A stretch of 64,000 bases of DNA from Planctomycetes bacterium B3_Pla (GCA_005223045.1 NJBM01000005.1:186001-250000); one strand, 5' to 3'. Shown: positions 40,291-50,061, numbered from the stretch's first letter. The notes: generated by a model not told the origin, from the sequence alone. Program-made: numbers and translations.

Positions 40291-40733
40291 AGTATTCTGC
40301 TCCTAACCCAAAACCTGGGATCCACGACCCAGTTTCAATACTAAATGGTCAGTAGTGGATAGTCAATCGTCAATTGTCGGTTTAACAGCCTCTTCGGCCC
40401 GTCGCGGCAGATATGCCGGCCGACAATAATGTCCAAAAAAATACTCTTTCTTATAAAACCGCTGCCCTGATATGTCGATAATCCTCAAAATGGAACGAAT
40501 AGAGTGTGCTTATAGGACATCGTGAGTTGCTGCTGTAGAAACTGTTTTCAAGCGTTAGGACTGTTGACCGGTTCTCCGGGAACTCTGCGAGAATTGGTCA
40601 AGAGTAGTGCTCAGTTGTGAGTTTGCACAAAGTAAGCGCTGGTTTGTGTGAGATATGAATTGCACTGTGTCACTGTAGCTTTGAGAAGAAACCGTCGCGC
40701 GAGTATGTGACAGGTTCACAGGGCAATCAAAAG
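40291..40733. other. Gene-free interval between mlaE and the kinase cluster
   Basis: About 440 nt between divergent units. I see no gene, RNA gene or clear promoter pair. Partial pairings such as TGTCGG...CCGACA (about 40375 and 40421) exist but are not convincing. Confidence 0.45.
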
Positions 40734-42689
40734 ATGGATATGAAAAGCACAATCAAAAAGAATGTCTTGGCGGCAATATTTGTCGCAATTGTTGTCGGTG
40801 TCTTCTGGCTGGCACAAAAGAAACTGACAAATGACGTTCCGCTCTCTGCTCTGATCGCCGTGACGGCGGCAGTCGTTCTGACATATTTTTACTACAGGTA
40901 TGTGTACGAGGTCCCAATAGAAATAGAAACGGCTCCGGTCAAAGACGCTACACTTGAGGCAAGAGAACTCCGCGCAAAGTACAAACGGCTTGAAGAAAAG
41001 ATGAAGAAGCTTACCGGTGAATTGTCAGTAGCCAAACTGAAACTCGATACGGAAATTGCAGAGCGCCCGCTGGACCAGAAAGAATTGCAGCAGCGTCTTA
41101 AACATCTCAATTGCCTGTACGGGCTCTCCAAGATTGTCAACCGCCAGGAAATCGCACTCGAGCATATCTTCCAGGAAACGGTTCACTTGATTCGCAACGC
41201 CTACAAGTATCCCACTGCGATGTGCGTAAGAATCACTTTTGACGGCCTACGCTATACGACGGACAACTTCAAGAAAAGTGAGCTGAGCAGGAATATACTT
41301 ATTAAAGCGCACGGAGAAAACGTGGGCGCCATCGAGGTTTATCACCTTGGAGGAAAGGTCAGGAATGGCGAAGAATTATTCCTCAAGGAGGAGGATGATT
41401 TGCTGCACGCGGTGGCGGAATGGCTGGGCAGTATCGCAGAACGCAAGAAAGCCGAAGAACAGCTGCAACTGTTTCGAAATCTGATAGAAGGGTCAAACGA
41501 CTGCATCTTTGCCGTGGAGCCCAGGTGGGGTCGGTTCCTGGACGCGAACAACCGGGCCTGCGACAGCCTCGGATACACGCGAAAAGAATTGCTCAACATG
41601 ATGACCATTAAGGACATCGAAGAGTCTATGCCGGATGATTCATCCTGGCAAAAGCAGACGAATGCGCTCAAGAGCAAAAACGACATCATTAAACAAGGCC
41701 GGTACAAGCGCAAGAATGGAACAAAATTCTACGTGGAGACCAGTCTCAAGCTTGTAACAGAAGAGAAACAAGACTACATAATAGCGATTGCCCGGGACAT
41801 CACTGAGCGCAAGGCCGCGGATGCCAAACTCAAAACTGCCCAGGAGAAACTGCTCGAGACGGCACGCGAAGTGGGTATGGCTGAGGTCGCTACCGGCGTA
41901 CTGCATAATGTAGGCAATGTGCTCAATAGTGTCAGTGTCACCGCTGGGTCGGTTCAGAAAAGGGTGCGTAGTTCAAAAATCTCCTACCTTTCCGACGTTG
42001 TAAACCTGCTCGAAGAGCACGCAGACGAGCTGGGTACGTTCATGACGGTCGAAGAACGAGGCAAGAAACTGCCTGCTTTTTTGGCTAACCTGTCCAAAGA
42101 GTTGGTCGAGGAACAAGAACGCTGCCTCGAATCGCTGGAGGCGCTGACCAAACACGTTCAGCACGTGGGCGACATTATCCAGCTCCAGCAATCGCACAGT
42201 AAAGCCAAAGGCTTGATCGAGCCAACGTCGATCGCCGAGCTGGTGGAAGATGCGCTTCAGATAAATGCCGAGACAACAGCACGAAATAATATCCAAATCA
42301 AACGCGATATAGCAAACCTGCCGACCATTCTGCTCGACCGGCATAAGGTCCTGCAGATTCTGACCAATCTGATCAGCAATGCAATATACGCCTTGTCCGG
42401 GAGCAGTCAAGATGACAAGATCCTTGCAATACACGTGAAAGAACAAAAAAGCGGGCAGCTACGGATCGATGTCTGTGACAACGGCGTCGGAATCTCCAAA
42501 GAGAACTTAACGCGGATATTCGAGCACGGTTTCACAACCAAGAAAAAGGGGCATGGATTCGGATTGCACAGCATAGCCCTGTCTACTAACGAATTGAACG
42601 GATCGATAACACCCCACAGTGACGGCCCCGGCAAGGGCGCCGTGTTCACTGTTGAATTACCCTTTGAAATACAGGAGACTGTAAAATGA
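40734..42689 (+). CDS. Membrane-bound PAS sensor histidine kinase
   Basis: About 651 residues from the ATG at 40734. Two membrane helices (about residues 10-28 and 38-53), a coiled coil (70-125), a GAF-like region (129-236), a PAS domain (243-363), a HisKA-type region with His391 in GVLHNVGNVLNSV, and a complete HATPase_c: ILTNLISNAIYAL (N box), DNGVGIS, and KGHGFGLHS (G2). The H box resembles that of kinases that have LHNxGN rather than SHExRTP. Its stop overlaps the next start (ATGA). Signal unknown. Confidence 0.88.
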   Translation: MDMKSTIKKNVLAAIFVAIVVGVFWLAQKKLTNDVPLSALIAVTAAVVLTYFYYRYVYEVPIEIETAPVKDATLEARELRAKYKRLEEKMKKLTGELSVAKLKLDTEIAERPLDQKELQQRLKHLNCLYGLSKIVNRQEIALEHIFQETVHLIRNAYKYPTAMCVRITFDGLRYTTDNFKKSELSRNILIKAHGENVGAIEVYHLGGKVRNGEELFLKEEDDLLHAVAEWLGSIAERKKAEEQLQLFRNLIEGSNDCIFAVEPRWGRFLDANNRACDSLGYTRKELLNMMTIKDIEESMPDDSSWQKQTNALKSKNDIIKQGRYKRKNGTKFYVETSLKLVTEEKQDYIIAIARDITERKAADAKLKTAQEKLLETAREVGMAEVATGVLHNVGNVLNSVSVTAGSVQKRVRSSKISYLSDVVNLLEEHADELGTFMTVEERGKKLPAFLANLSKELVEEQERCLESLEALTKHVQHVGDIIQLQQSHSKAKGLIEPTSIAELVEDALQINAETTARNNIQIKRDIANLPTILLDRHKVLQILTNLISNAIYALSGSSQDDKILAIHVKEQKSGQLRIDVCDNGVGISKENLTRIFEHGFTTKKKGHGFGLHSIALSTNELNGSITPHSDGPGKGAVFTVELPFEIQETVK

Positions 42690-44044
42690 GCAACATCGAC
42701 AAAGAGACGATTCACCGCATTCTGATAGTCGACGACAATCCCAACATTCACAAGGACTTCCAAACAATTCTCGTCGAAGAGGAAGAGAGCATGGACTTGA
42801 GCGTGCTTAGGAGCGAGGTCTTTGGCGACAAGGCTTCCGGTGATGCAGCTCGGAGCATATATGAACTTGACTTCGCGTCTCAAGGAAAAGAGGGATGCGA
42901 GAAGATCGATCAGGCGCGCTTAAATGGCCGTCCGTATGAACTGGCTTTTGTTGATATGCGCATGCCTCCGGGCTGGGACGGTCTTAAGACCATAGAGCAT
43001 ATATGGAAGATCGATCCCAACGTTCAGATTGTCATCTGCACGGCCTATTCAGATTATTCCTGGGGAGAAATAACCGAACGGCTCGGAAAATCGGAGAACC
43101 TACTGATTCTGAAAAAGCCCTTCGATAGCGCTGAGGTGGCGCAGCTTGCCAGTGCGCTGACGGAAAAGTGGGTTCTGGCCAGGCAGGCGTCCCTGAAGAC
43201 CGAACAGTTGGAGCGCATGGTCGAAGAGCGAACGAATGAGCTGGCAGGAACCAATGATCAGCTCAAAGAAGAGATCGCCGAGAGGCAGGAGGCTCAACAG
43301 AGGCAAACCGAGCTTATCAAGAAGGTCGATAACATAAACAAGGAGTTGAAGGATTTCGCGTCGATAGTCTCGCACGATTTGAAAGCGCCGTTGCGCGGAA
43401 TCAAGAGCCTGGCCAGTTGGATATCAGACGACTGTTCGGACAAGCTCAGCGAGCAGGCCAATGAGCAAATAAACTTGCTCCTGGATCGCGTGAAACGAAT
43501 GCACAACCTCATTGACGGTGTTCTTCAGTATTCGAGAGTCGGCCGAACGGAAGAAAGACCCCTCGAGGTCAATCTTGAAAGCTTCATCCCCGAAGCTATT
43601 GATATGCTTGCTCCGCCCAAAAACATTAAAATCACAATCGAGGACAAGATGCCCGTGATTAATTGTGAGGAAACTCACATCATGCAATTGTTCCAGAATC
43701 TGCTGAGCAACGCCATAAGATATATGGATAAGCCGAAGGGGTGGATAAAAGTCGGGTGCGTCGAGGATGGTGACTTCTGGAAATTCAGCATCGCCGATAA
43801 CGGGCCCGGCATTGAAAAGAAACACTTCGAGAAGATTTTTACAATGTTCCACACACTGCCGTCAAATGAAGAGTCTGAAGGCACAGGCGTCGGTCTTACG
43901 GTGGCGAAGAAGCTCGTGGAGTTGCATGGTGGCAGTATCTGGGTGGAATCGAAAGTCGGCGAAGGGAGCATATTCTCCTTTACGCTGCCAAAACAAGAAA
44001 CGAGAGCTCGCGATGCAAAACTCGAAGCCAATATTGCTCGTTGA
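42686..44044 (+). CDS. Receiver-histidine kinase hybrid
   Basis: 452 residues. N-terminal receiver with Asp90 in VDMRMPPGWDG and switch lysine in LKKPFD. A coiled coil (165-220), HisKA with His230 in SHDLKAPLRG and a complete HATPase_c (LLSNAIRYM, DNGPGI, GTGVGLTVAKKLVELHGG). The order receiver-first, then kinase, is found in phosphorelay intermediates. Overlaps upstream by 4 nt and the response regulator downstream by 32 nt. Confidence 0.9.
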   Translation: MSNIDKETIHRILIVDDNPNIHKDFQTILVEEEESMDLSVLRSEVFGDKASGDAARSIYELDFASQGKEGCEKIDQARLNGRPYELAFVDMRMPPGWDGLKTIEHIWKIDPNVQIVICTAYSDYSWGEITERLGKSENLLILKKPFDSAEVAQLASALTEKWVLARQASLKTEQLERMVEERTNELAGTNDQLKEEIAERQEAQQRQTELIKKVDNINKELKDFASIVSHDLKAPLRGIKSLASWISDDCSDKLSEQANEQINLLLDRVKRMHNLIDGVLQYSRVGRTEERPLEVNLESFIPEAIDMLAPPKNIKITIEDKMPVINCEETHIMQLFQNLLSNAIRYMDKPKGWIKVGCVEDGDFWKFSIADNGPGIEKKHFEKIFTMFHTLPSNEESEGTGVGLTVAKKLVELHGGSIWVESKVGEGSIFSFTLPKQETRARDAKLEANIAR

Positions 44045-44435
44045 AGACGATATCGTGGATGTCATGACGATCAGGCGCGCCATGAGGGATCTGGAGATCA
44101 CGAGAGAGCTGGTTCCCACGGGCGATGGCGAGGAAGCACTCGCATATTTAAAAAACGAGGATAACGCCAAACCGTGTGTCATCCTGCTGGACTTGAATAT
44201 GCCGAAGATGAACGGCACGGAATTTCTTAGAACCGTTAAGGCGGACAATATGTTGAAGAAAATTCCCGTTGTTGTGCTCACTACGTCCAACTCAGAGCGG
44301 GATATCGTCAGAAGTTTTGAACTTGGCGCCGCCGGTTATATGGTTAAGTCCGTTGATTACAAGAAGTTCATGGAAATAATCAGAACAATTGACCTGTACT
44401 GGACCCTAAGCAAATTGCCGTCCAATGGAGAATAG
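44013..44435 (+). CDS. Single-domain response regulator (Rcp1-like)
   Basis: 140 residues from the internal ATG at 44013. Asp60 (LLDLNMPKMNG), Thr in VVLTTSN, Lys in MVKSVD. No output domain, so a phosphorelay carrier. This Rcp1-type regulator commonly pairs with kinases ending in SHDLKAPL, as here. Its 3' end (PSNGE stop) served as part of the repeated unit that follows. Confidence 0.88.
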   Translation: MQNSKPILLVEDDIVDVMTIRRAMRDLEITRELVPTGDGEEALAYLKNEDNAKPCVILLDLNMPKMNGTEFLRTVKADNMLKKIPVVVLTTSNSERDIVRSFELGAAGYMVKSVDYKKFMEIIRTIDLYWTLSKLPSNGE

Positions 44436-44439
44436 GATC

Positions 44440-44871
44440 ATGGACAGTGTAAGATACAAGATTTTGCTAATCGAGGACAATGAGCTCGATCAGATAGAGT
44501 TCAAGCGTCTTGTGAAAAACAACGCCCTCCCGTACGATTGTACGATATCCGGCTCTATGTCCGAGGCCAGGCGCGTATTGGGCACAGACCTATTTGACAT
44601 CATAATAACGGACCACTCGCTCGGTGACGGCACGGCACTTGAAGTCCTTGATCTTGCCGGAGATACGCCCGTTATAGTAGTTACCGGAGCAGGCGATGAG
44701 GAAACAGCAATCAAAGCCTGGAAAGGCGGCGCTTACGATTATCTGGTTAAAGATGTAAACCAGAATTACCTTAAAGCTATTCCGCTAATTGTCGAAAATG
44801 CCATCAGACACAACATGATGGAGAAGAAGCTTCAATTACTCTTAAGCAAAGTACCGCCCAATGGAGAATAG
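44440..44871 (+). CDS. Response regulator receiver, tandem copy 1
   Basis: 143 residues from the ATG at 44440, selected because GGAGAATAGG lies just upstream; the ATG at 44425 is itself in the ribosome site. A receiver-only protein with Asp58 (TDHSLGDG), Thr82 (VTGAGDEE) and Lys104 (YLVKDV). The sequence type resembles receivers found before PAS/kinase proteins. Four nt after the Rcp1-like gene. Confidence 0.85.
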   Translation: MDSVRYKILLIEDNELDQIEFKRLVKNNALPYDCTISGSMSEARRVLGTDLFDIIITDHSLGDGTALEVLDLAGDTPVIVVTGAGDEETAIKAWKGGAYDYLVKDVNQNYLKAIPLIVENAIRHNMMEKKLQLLLSKVPPNGE

Positions 44872-44875
44872 GATC

Positions 44876-45307
44876 ATGGACAATGTAAGATACAAGGTTT
44901 TGCTAATCGAGGACAATGAGCTCGATCAGATGGATTTCAAGCGTCTTGTGGAAAACAACGCCCTCCCGTACGATTATACGATATCCAGCTCTATGTCCGA
45001 GGCCAGGCGCGTGTTGGGCACAGACCAATTTGACATCATAATAACGGACCACTCGCTCGGGGACGGCACGGCACTTGAAGTCCTTGATCTTGCCGGAGAT
45101 ACGCCCGTAGTAGTAGTTACCGGAGCCGGCGATGAGGAAACAGCAATCAAAGCCTGGGAGGCCGGCGCTTACGATTATCTGGTTAAAGATGTAAACCAGC
45201 ATTACCTTAAAGCTATTCCGATAACTGTCGAGAATGCCATCAGATACAAAAAGATGGAGAAGAAGCTTCAATTGCTCTTAAGCAAAGTGCCGCCCAATGG
45301 AGAATAG
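44876..45307 (+). CDS. Response regulator receiver, tandem copy 2
   Basis: 143 residues, almost identical to copy 1; about a dozen substitutions, e.g. Lys-Gly to Glu-Ala in helix alpha-4 and C34Y. Phosphorylation residues are kept. Ribosome site GGAGAATAGG identical to that of copy 1. Could act as a phosphate sink or competitor for its siblings. Confidence 0.85.
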   Translation: MDNVRYKVLLIEDNELDQMDFKRLVENNALPYDYTISSSMSEARRVLGTDQFDIIITDHSLGDGTALEVLDLAGDTPVVVVTGAGDEETAIKAWEAGAYDYLVKDVNQHYLKAIPITVENAIRYKKMEKKLQLLLSKVPPNGE

Positions 45308-45311
45308 AATC

Positions 45312-46751
45312 ATGGACAATGTAAGATACAAGATTTTGCTAATCGAGGACAATAAGCTCGATCAGATGGCTTTCAAGCGTTTTGTGGAAAGCAACGCCAT
45401 CCCGTACGATTGTACGATATCCGGCTCTGTGTCCGAGGCCAGGCACGTGTTGGGCACAGACCAATTTGACATCATAATATCGGATCACTCGCTCGGGGAC
45501 GGCACGGCACTTGATATCCTTGATCTTGCCGGGAATACGCCCGTGATAGTAGTCACCGGAGCCGGCGATGAGGAAACAGCAGTTAAAACATGGAAAGCCG
45601 GCGCTTACGATTATCTGGTTAAAGATATAGACCAGAATTACCTTAAAGCTATTCCGATAACTGTCGAGAATGCCATCAGACACGACATGATGGAGAAGAA
45701 GCTTCGATTGCTCTCCGGAGCTGTCATGAGCACCGAAGACAGCGTCTATATTACTGACATGCAGGGCACGATCATCTTCGTCAACAAGGCATTCTGCCAA
45801 ACTTACGGCTACAAAGAGGAGGAGATCGTTGGTGAAAACGGCAACATTCTCTGGATAGGGAAACAGCAGAGTCAGAACACGAGAAGTGTTTTCCAAACAA
45901 AAACCGTCGGAAGCAGTTGGGAGGTGGGCTTTTATCACAGACGAAAAAACAATGGCGTGTTTCCGGTTTCCCTTTCGAGATCGAACATCAAAGACCCGAA
46001 CGGAAATGACGTGGCGATCGTCGGAGTGGCCCGCGATATTACCGAACGCATCTTCATGGAGGATGAAATCAGAAGTGCAAGCCAGAAACTGAAGAAGAAA
46101 AACGAGATCCATAATGAAGTTGCCATCATGGTGGGTGAAGCGATGCAGAGATTGCTGGCTGAGGGCAACATCGAGGCGGTCAAGAGGGTAGCCGATGACT
46201 ATCTGGACGCATCGAAGATCGATGCCGAAAAAATGGAACTCGATCCTCAGAAGTTTGATCTTGTATCGCTGGTCTCACAGGCTATGGAGGCTTCCTCACC
46301 GATGGCAAGCGAAAAGAACATCGAACTGAAGAACCTCACGCCTGACGGCGAGTTTATAGTAAAAGCCGATCACGACCGGATGGCACAGGTGCTGATCAAT
46401 CTTCTCAGCAGAGGGATAAAGTTCTCTTCTGCAAACGGTCATGTCAGCATACGAGTCAAGGACACCGGCGATGAACTCACGGTAGAGATAGAGGATGACG
46501 GCCCGCCGCTGGATTGCAATAAAATCCACAGGATTGTCAATCGCTCCGACTGGATCAAAGAGCAGTTCCATGCCGGCCGAGAGGACCTGGCCCTGGGTTT
46601 GAGAATAGCCAAAGATCTGGTAGAAATGCACGGCGGCCGAATGTGGGCTGAAAGCTCGGACGGCAAACATAACGTTCTTTGCTTTACAGTGCCGAAGTCG
46701 TGCGTTCAGCGGCAAGTTGCTGCGGAAATCTCCTCAGCGGACGCGGGCTAA
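45312..46751 (+). CDS. Receiver-PAS-degenerate histidine kinase
   Basis: About 479 residues. Receiver like the two upstream copies (Asp58, ISDHSLGDG), then PAS (about 140-260: ITDMQGTIIFVNKAFCQTYGY, VARDITERIF), a coiled coil, and a HATPase-like region. The kinase core seems broken: the H box is EIHNEVAIMVGEAM without the usual LRTP, the N box reads NLLSRGIKFSS with Arg in place of the Mg-binding Asn, and G1 reads DDGPPLD instead of DxGxG. The G2-like LALGLRIAKDLVEMHGGRMW remains. Likely a pseudokinase or phosphoacceptor. Last gene of the cluster. Confidence 0.85.
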   Translation: MDNVRYKILLIEDNKLDQMAFKRFVESNAIPYDCTISGSVSEARHVLGTDQFDIIISDHSLGDGTALDILDLAGNTPVIVVTGAGDEETAVKTWKAGAYDYLVKDIDQNYLKAIPITVENAIRHDMMEKKLRLLSGAVMSTEDSVYITDMQGTIIFVNKAFCQTYGYKEEEIVGENGNILWIGKQQSQNTRSVFQTKTVGSSWEVGFYHRRKNNGVFPVSLSRSNIKDPNGNDVAIVGVARDITERIFMEDEIRSASQKLKKKNEIHNEVAIMVGEAMQRLLAEGNIEAVKRVADDYLDASKIDAEKMELDPQKFDLVSLVSQAMEASSPMASEKNIELKNLTPDGEFIVKADHDRMAQVLINLLSRGIKFSSANGHVSIRVKDTGDELTVEIEDDGPPLDCNKIHRIVNRSDWIKEQFHAGREDLALGLRIAKDLVEMHGGRMWAESSDGKHNVLCFTVPKSCVQRQVAAEISSADAG

Positions 46752-46906
46752 CGTTTCCCGGCGAGCCTTGCCGGAGAGCGATGCAAGAAGCCTCACCAGA
46801 CGCAGTAACACCCTCGTTCACTTAGATTCGCAACGCGATATCCGTCCGCGCAGCCTGCACACGACCTCTTTGAACCAGTGAGTTGTAGCCGCCGGAAAAA
46901 CTTGTC

Positions 46907-46936
46907 TTGACAGCAGCGCGATCAGAGGCTTAAATT
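46907..46936 (+). promoter_or_regulatory. Promoter of tungstate/molybdate operon
   Basis: TTGACA (46907-46912), 18-nt spacer, TAAATT (46931-46936), 60 nt ahead of the first gene. ATATG (46947-46951) and CATAT (46968-46972) form a loose inverted repeat just after it where a repressor could bind; not a confident ModE site. Confidence 0.55.
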
Positions 46937-46995
46937 AGGATTTGCGATATGTCGTGTTGGGCATAACCATATAGAGTATCAGGGGGCAAACACAG

Positions 46996-47193
46996 ATGGA
47001 CGGGAAGGAACAATTAGTTGAGGCTATTCTCGAAACCGCCAATGGCGGACAAGACCCGGACGGCAAAAAGATACTGACGTGCAGCGAGGCCTTCGAATTG
47101 GCGAAAAAATTCGAGACGGAAGTTGCTGAGATCGGGCGCATCTGTAACCAGCACGACATAAAGATCTGCAAATGTCAACTCGGCTTTTTTTAG
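46996..47193 (+). CDS. Small conserved protein with C-terminal CQLG motif
   Basis: 65 residues preceded by AGGGGG. The pattern LTCSEAFELAKKFETEVAEIGRICNQHDIKICKCQLGFF is recognisable as a short conserved protein found beside W/Mo genes in anaerobes and archaea, with two cysteines near the end (KCKCQLG-type) and one earlier. Function unknown; metal handling or regulation is a guess. Stop and the wtpA start are directly adjacent. Confidence 0.75.
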   Translation: MDGKEQLVEAILETANGGQDPDGKKILTCSEAFELAKKFETEVAEIGRICNQHDIKICKCQLGFF

Positions 47194-48201
47194 ATGAGCA
47201 AAGCGGCAAAGATTACTCTGGTCGTTCTGGCCCTGGTTGTCTTGTACACAGCCGGATTTATTATGCACAGCGCACGGCTCGCTACTGTTTCGGATTACGA
47301 TTCACAGAAGTTGATCGTTTTTCATGCCGGAAGCCTGGCGGTTCCCTTCAAACAAATATGCGAGGAATTCAAACGGCGCCATCCCGGCGTAAAAGTCATT
47401 CGCGAAGTAGCGGGAAGCAGGGAATGTGCCCGCAAAATCACGGATTTGCACAAACCCTGCGACATCCTGGCCTCCGCCGACTACGCTGTCATAGACACCC
47501 TGCTAATACCTGAACATGCCGATTGGAATATTCGGTTTGCAGACAATGAGATGGTAATCGCATTTCGAGAAGGCTCGCGCGACTCCGGTCGAATCGCCAT
47601 GGACAATTGGTATGACATTCTGAGGCGGGACGATATTACTTTCGGCAGGTCCGATCCGAATGCCGATCCCTGCGGTTATCGAACTGTGCTCACGGCAATG
47701 CTTGCAGAAAAACTCTACGAAATACCGGGCCTGGCGGATGAGATACTGGCGAAAGACAGGAAGTATATCCGCCCAATGGCGGCGGACCTGTTGGCTCTGC
47801 TGGAGCTTGGCGAACTGGATTACGTTTTCACGTATCGGTCTGTCGCCAAACAGCACGGACTAAAGTTCATAACGCTGCCCGACAAGATCAACTTCAAGAA
47901 GGCCGAGTTGGCCGAGTTTTATAAGAATGCCTCTATTCAACTGACGGGGAAAAAAAGGGGGACCTTCATCACGCATGTCGGCGAGCCAATAGTTTACGGC
48001 GTGACAATTCCAAAGGACGCACCGAACGGGGAGCTTGCGGCGGTGTTTTTGGCTTTCTTACTCGACTCAAACGAGGGCGGAGCGATTCTCGAACAGAACG
48101 GGCAAACTTTGGCAGTCCCGTCGCCTACGGACACTTTTGAGAAGCTGCCTGAGTCTTTGAAGGTCTTTGCCCTTCCAATGAGCCGGGAGGGTGAGGGGTG
48201 A
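47194..48201 (+). CDS. wtpA: Tungstate/molybdate ABC transporter substrate-binding protein
   Basis: 335 residues. N-terminal hydrophobic segment (6-27) is an uncleaved or cleaved signal anchor. The body is a type II periplasmic binding protein: VFHAGSLAVPF (oxyanion-binding start), REVAGSRECARKI, DILASADYAVID, GRSDPNADPCGYR, YVFTYRSVAKQHGL. This is the WtpA/ModA branch with high affinity for tungstate in archaea. Overlaps wtpB by 4 nt. Confidence 0.9.
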   Translation: MSKAAKITLVVLALVVLYTAGFIMHSARLATVSDYDSQKLIVFHAGSLAVPFKQICEEFKRRHPGVKVIREVAGSRECARKITDLHKPCDILASADYAVIDTLLIPEHADWNIRFADNEMVIAFREGSRDSGRIAMDNWYDILRRDDITFGRSDPNADPCGYRTVLTAMLAEKLYEIPGLADEILAKDRKYIRPMAADLLALLELGELDYVFTYRSVAKQHGLKFITLPDKINFKKAELAEFYKNASIQLTGKKRGTFITHVGEPIVYGVTIPKDAPNGELAAVFLAFLLDSNEGGAILEQNGQTLAVPSPTDTFEKLPESLKVFALPMSREGEG

Positions 48202-49001
48202 GGTCTTTGCACGCAGCAAAAACAGATACGCTTTCGTTGCTGTTTGCCGCCCTTGGCGGAGTGGTGCTCTTGTTTATCATAGCTCCTCTGATCAGTTTGT
48301 GTGTGAGCTGTTCGTTGCCGGAGCTTACCGAGACGGCAAGAGAGGCTGAAGTTCGAGCCAGCATCTGGCTTACTTTGTGGACCTCGATGGCGGCAACACT
48401 TCTGTTCGGCATCGCCGCCATTCCTTTCTCCTACCTGCTGGCACGGAAGAATTTTCCGCTCAAGGGCCTTGTCTCAGGCATTATCGACGTGCCCATCGTC
48501 ATACCGCATTCGGCCGCGGGGATAGCTTTGTTGAGTGTCGTCTCTCGCGGCTCATTCCTGGGACAAGCGGCGGACAAGGTGGGCATCAGCTTTGTAGGAA
48601 GCAGCCTGGGGATCATGCTGGCGATGGCGTTTGTGAGTATTCCTTTTCTTGTCAATTCCGCCCGGGACGGTTTTCAGGCGGTCCCTGAACGTCTTGAGAA
48701 AGCCGCACTGAGTTTGGGGGCAAGTCCGCTGAGGGTATTTCTGACCGTCTCGGTTCCCTTAGCCGCCAGGCCGATCCTGTCCGGCATGATTCTGATGTGG
48801 GCGCGTGGTATGAGTGAATTTGGTGCCGTACTGATTATTGCATATCATCCTATGGTCACACCTGTGCTGATATTTGAGCGCTTCAGTACTTTCGGCCTCA
48901 AATATGCGCAGACAGTTGCCGTTCTTTTCATAGCAGTCTGCCTGGTATTCTTTGTGGTGTTGAGGCTGCTGGCCGGGGGCAAAAAAGATGCTCAGCGTTA
49001 A
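48198..49001 (+). CDS. wtpB: Tungstate/molybdate ABC transporter permease
   Basis: 267 residues from GTG. About six membrane helices. Binding-protein-dependent transport signature ERLEKAALSLGASPLRVFLTV (EAA loop). GMILMWARGMSEFGAVLIIAY is typical of WtpB/ModB. Overlaps wtpC by 14 nt. Confidence 0.9.
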   Translation: MRSLHAAKTDTLSLLFAALGGVVLLFIIAPLISLCVSCSLPELTETAREAEVRASIWLTLWTSMAATLLFGIAAIPFSYLLARKNFPLKGLVSGIIDVPIVIPHSAAGIALLSVVSRGSFLGQAADKVGISFVGSSLGIMLAMAFVSIPFLVNSARDGFQAVPERLEKAALSLGASPLRVFLTVSVPLAARPILSGMILMWARGMSEFGAVLIIAYHPMVTPVLIFERFSTFGLKYAQTVAVLFIAVCLVFFVVLRLLAGGKKDAQR

Positions 49002-50061
49002 GCAGATTTCCAAAACTTATCCGGGCTTCGGCATAGAGAACGTATCGTTCGATGTGCAGCCGGGCGAGTATTTCGTCCTGTTGGGCCGGACAGGTGTGGG
49101 CAAGAGTGTATTGCTCGAAATCATAGCCGGCCTGACACAGCCGGATTCAGGCTGCGTATTTCTCGACGGAGCTGAAATCACGCATGAGAAGATACAGAAG
49201 CGAAAAACCAGTTTGGTGTTTCAGAATAGTGCGCTTTTTCCGCACATGACCGTTTACGACAACATTGCGTATCCCCTCAGCGGGTGGGGAAAAACCAAGT
49301 CCCAAATCCGCGAGCGGGTAACTGAGCTTGCCGAAGATTTTGCAATCAGCCACCTTCTCACCGCTCGCCCGCAAACACTTTCGGGCGGGGAATCTCAGCG
49401 AGTTTCTCTGGCGCGGGCGGTGGCAAGCGAGCCGAGATGTCTGCTGCTGGATGAGCCTTTATCCTCGTTGGATGCAACATCTCGGTCGGATATACGCGCT
49501 CTCTTGCGTAAGATCAGCGCCCGCGGCCGGGTGATACTGCATGTGACCCATGATTATACCGAGGCGGTTTCCCTGAGCACGCACATAGCAGTTATGGAAG
49601 ACGGGGGAATCGCTCAGGTGGGGACCGTTGAGGAGATTTTTCAACACCCGAAATCTGAATTCATCGCGCGCTTTGTCGGCATCAGAAACTTCTTCAGAGG
49701 GAAATTGGAAGCCTCGGACGCTGCAGAAGCAAGCCTGAGACATTTCACGACCGACGGTTTGAGTTTTTCAGTCCTCACCGAAAGCTCCGCCGGCCCGGGA
49801 TGTATTATGGTCAGAAGTGAGGACGTAACGCTCTACAACGCAGCCAGACCAACGAGCGCTCGCAATAACTTTGAAGGGTCAATCGTAGATATTGCCCCGG
49901 CCGGCGGTGGAGTTGAGGTAATTGTTGATATCGGCGTGAGCAAGCCGGTGGAAGTTGCGGCTTTAGTAACATCCGAGGCTGTCAGCGCGCTGAAACTTCG
50001 TTCCGGCAAGAAGGTATGGGTGAGTTTCAAAGCTGCGGCTGCGAGGTTCATTGAGGAATGA
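48988..50061 (+). CDS. wtpC: Tungstate/molybdate ABC transporter ATP-binding protein
   Basis: 357 residues. Walker A GRTGVGKS (33-40), Q loop LVFQNSALFPHM, signature LSGGESQRVSLARA, Walker B LLLDEPLSSLD, His loop HVTHDYTEA. The C-terminal ~120 residues form a TOBE/MOP-like oxyanion-sensing domain (ILVRSEDVTLY-type, NNFEGSIVDIAPAGGGVEVIVD). Completes the importer with WtpA and WtpB. Confidence 0.9.
   Translation: MLSVKQISKTYPGFGIENVSFDVQPGEYFVLLGRTGVGKSVLLEIIAGLTQPDSGCVFLDGAEITHEKIQKRKTSLVFQNSALFPHMTVYDNIAYPLSGWGKTKSQIRERVTELAEDFAISHLLTARPQTLSGGESQRVSLARAVASEPRCLLLDEPLSSLDATSRSDIRALLRKISARGRVILHVTHDYTEAVSLSTHIAVMEDGGIAQVGTVEEIFQHPKSEFIARFVGIRNFFRGKLEASDAAEASLRHFTTDGLSFSVLTESSAGPGCIMVRSEDVTLYNAARPTSARNNFEGSIVDIAPAGGGVEVIVDIGVSKPVEVAALVTSEAVSALKLRSGKKVWVSFKAAAARFIEE

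Larger units (their letters stand above)
44425..45735 (+). repeat. Triplicated receiver unit, period 436 bp
   Basis: The same ~436-bp unit recurs at 44425, 44861 and 45297, with junctions reading CCAATGGAGAATAG(G/A)ATCATGGAC. The third copy is diverged and fused to a PAS-kinase. Identity between units is about 90 percent by eye. Confidence 0.9.

Noticed and set aside
46947..46972. ModE-type operator upstream of the wtp operon
   Set aside because: Only a 5-bp inverted ATATG/CATAT pair; too weak to call and no ModE gene in the window.
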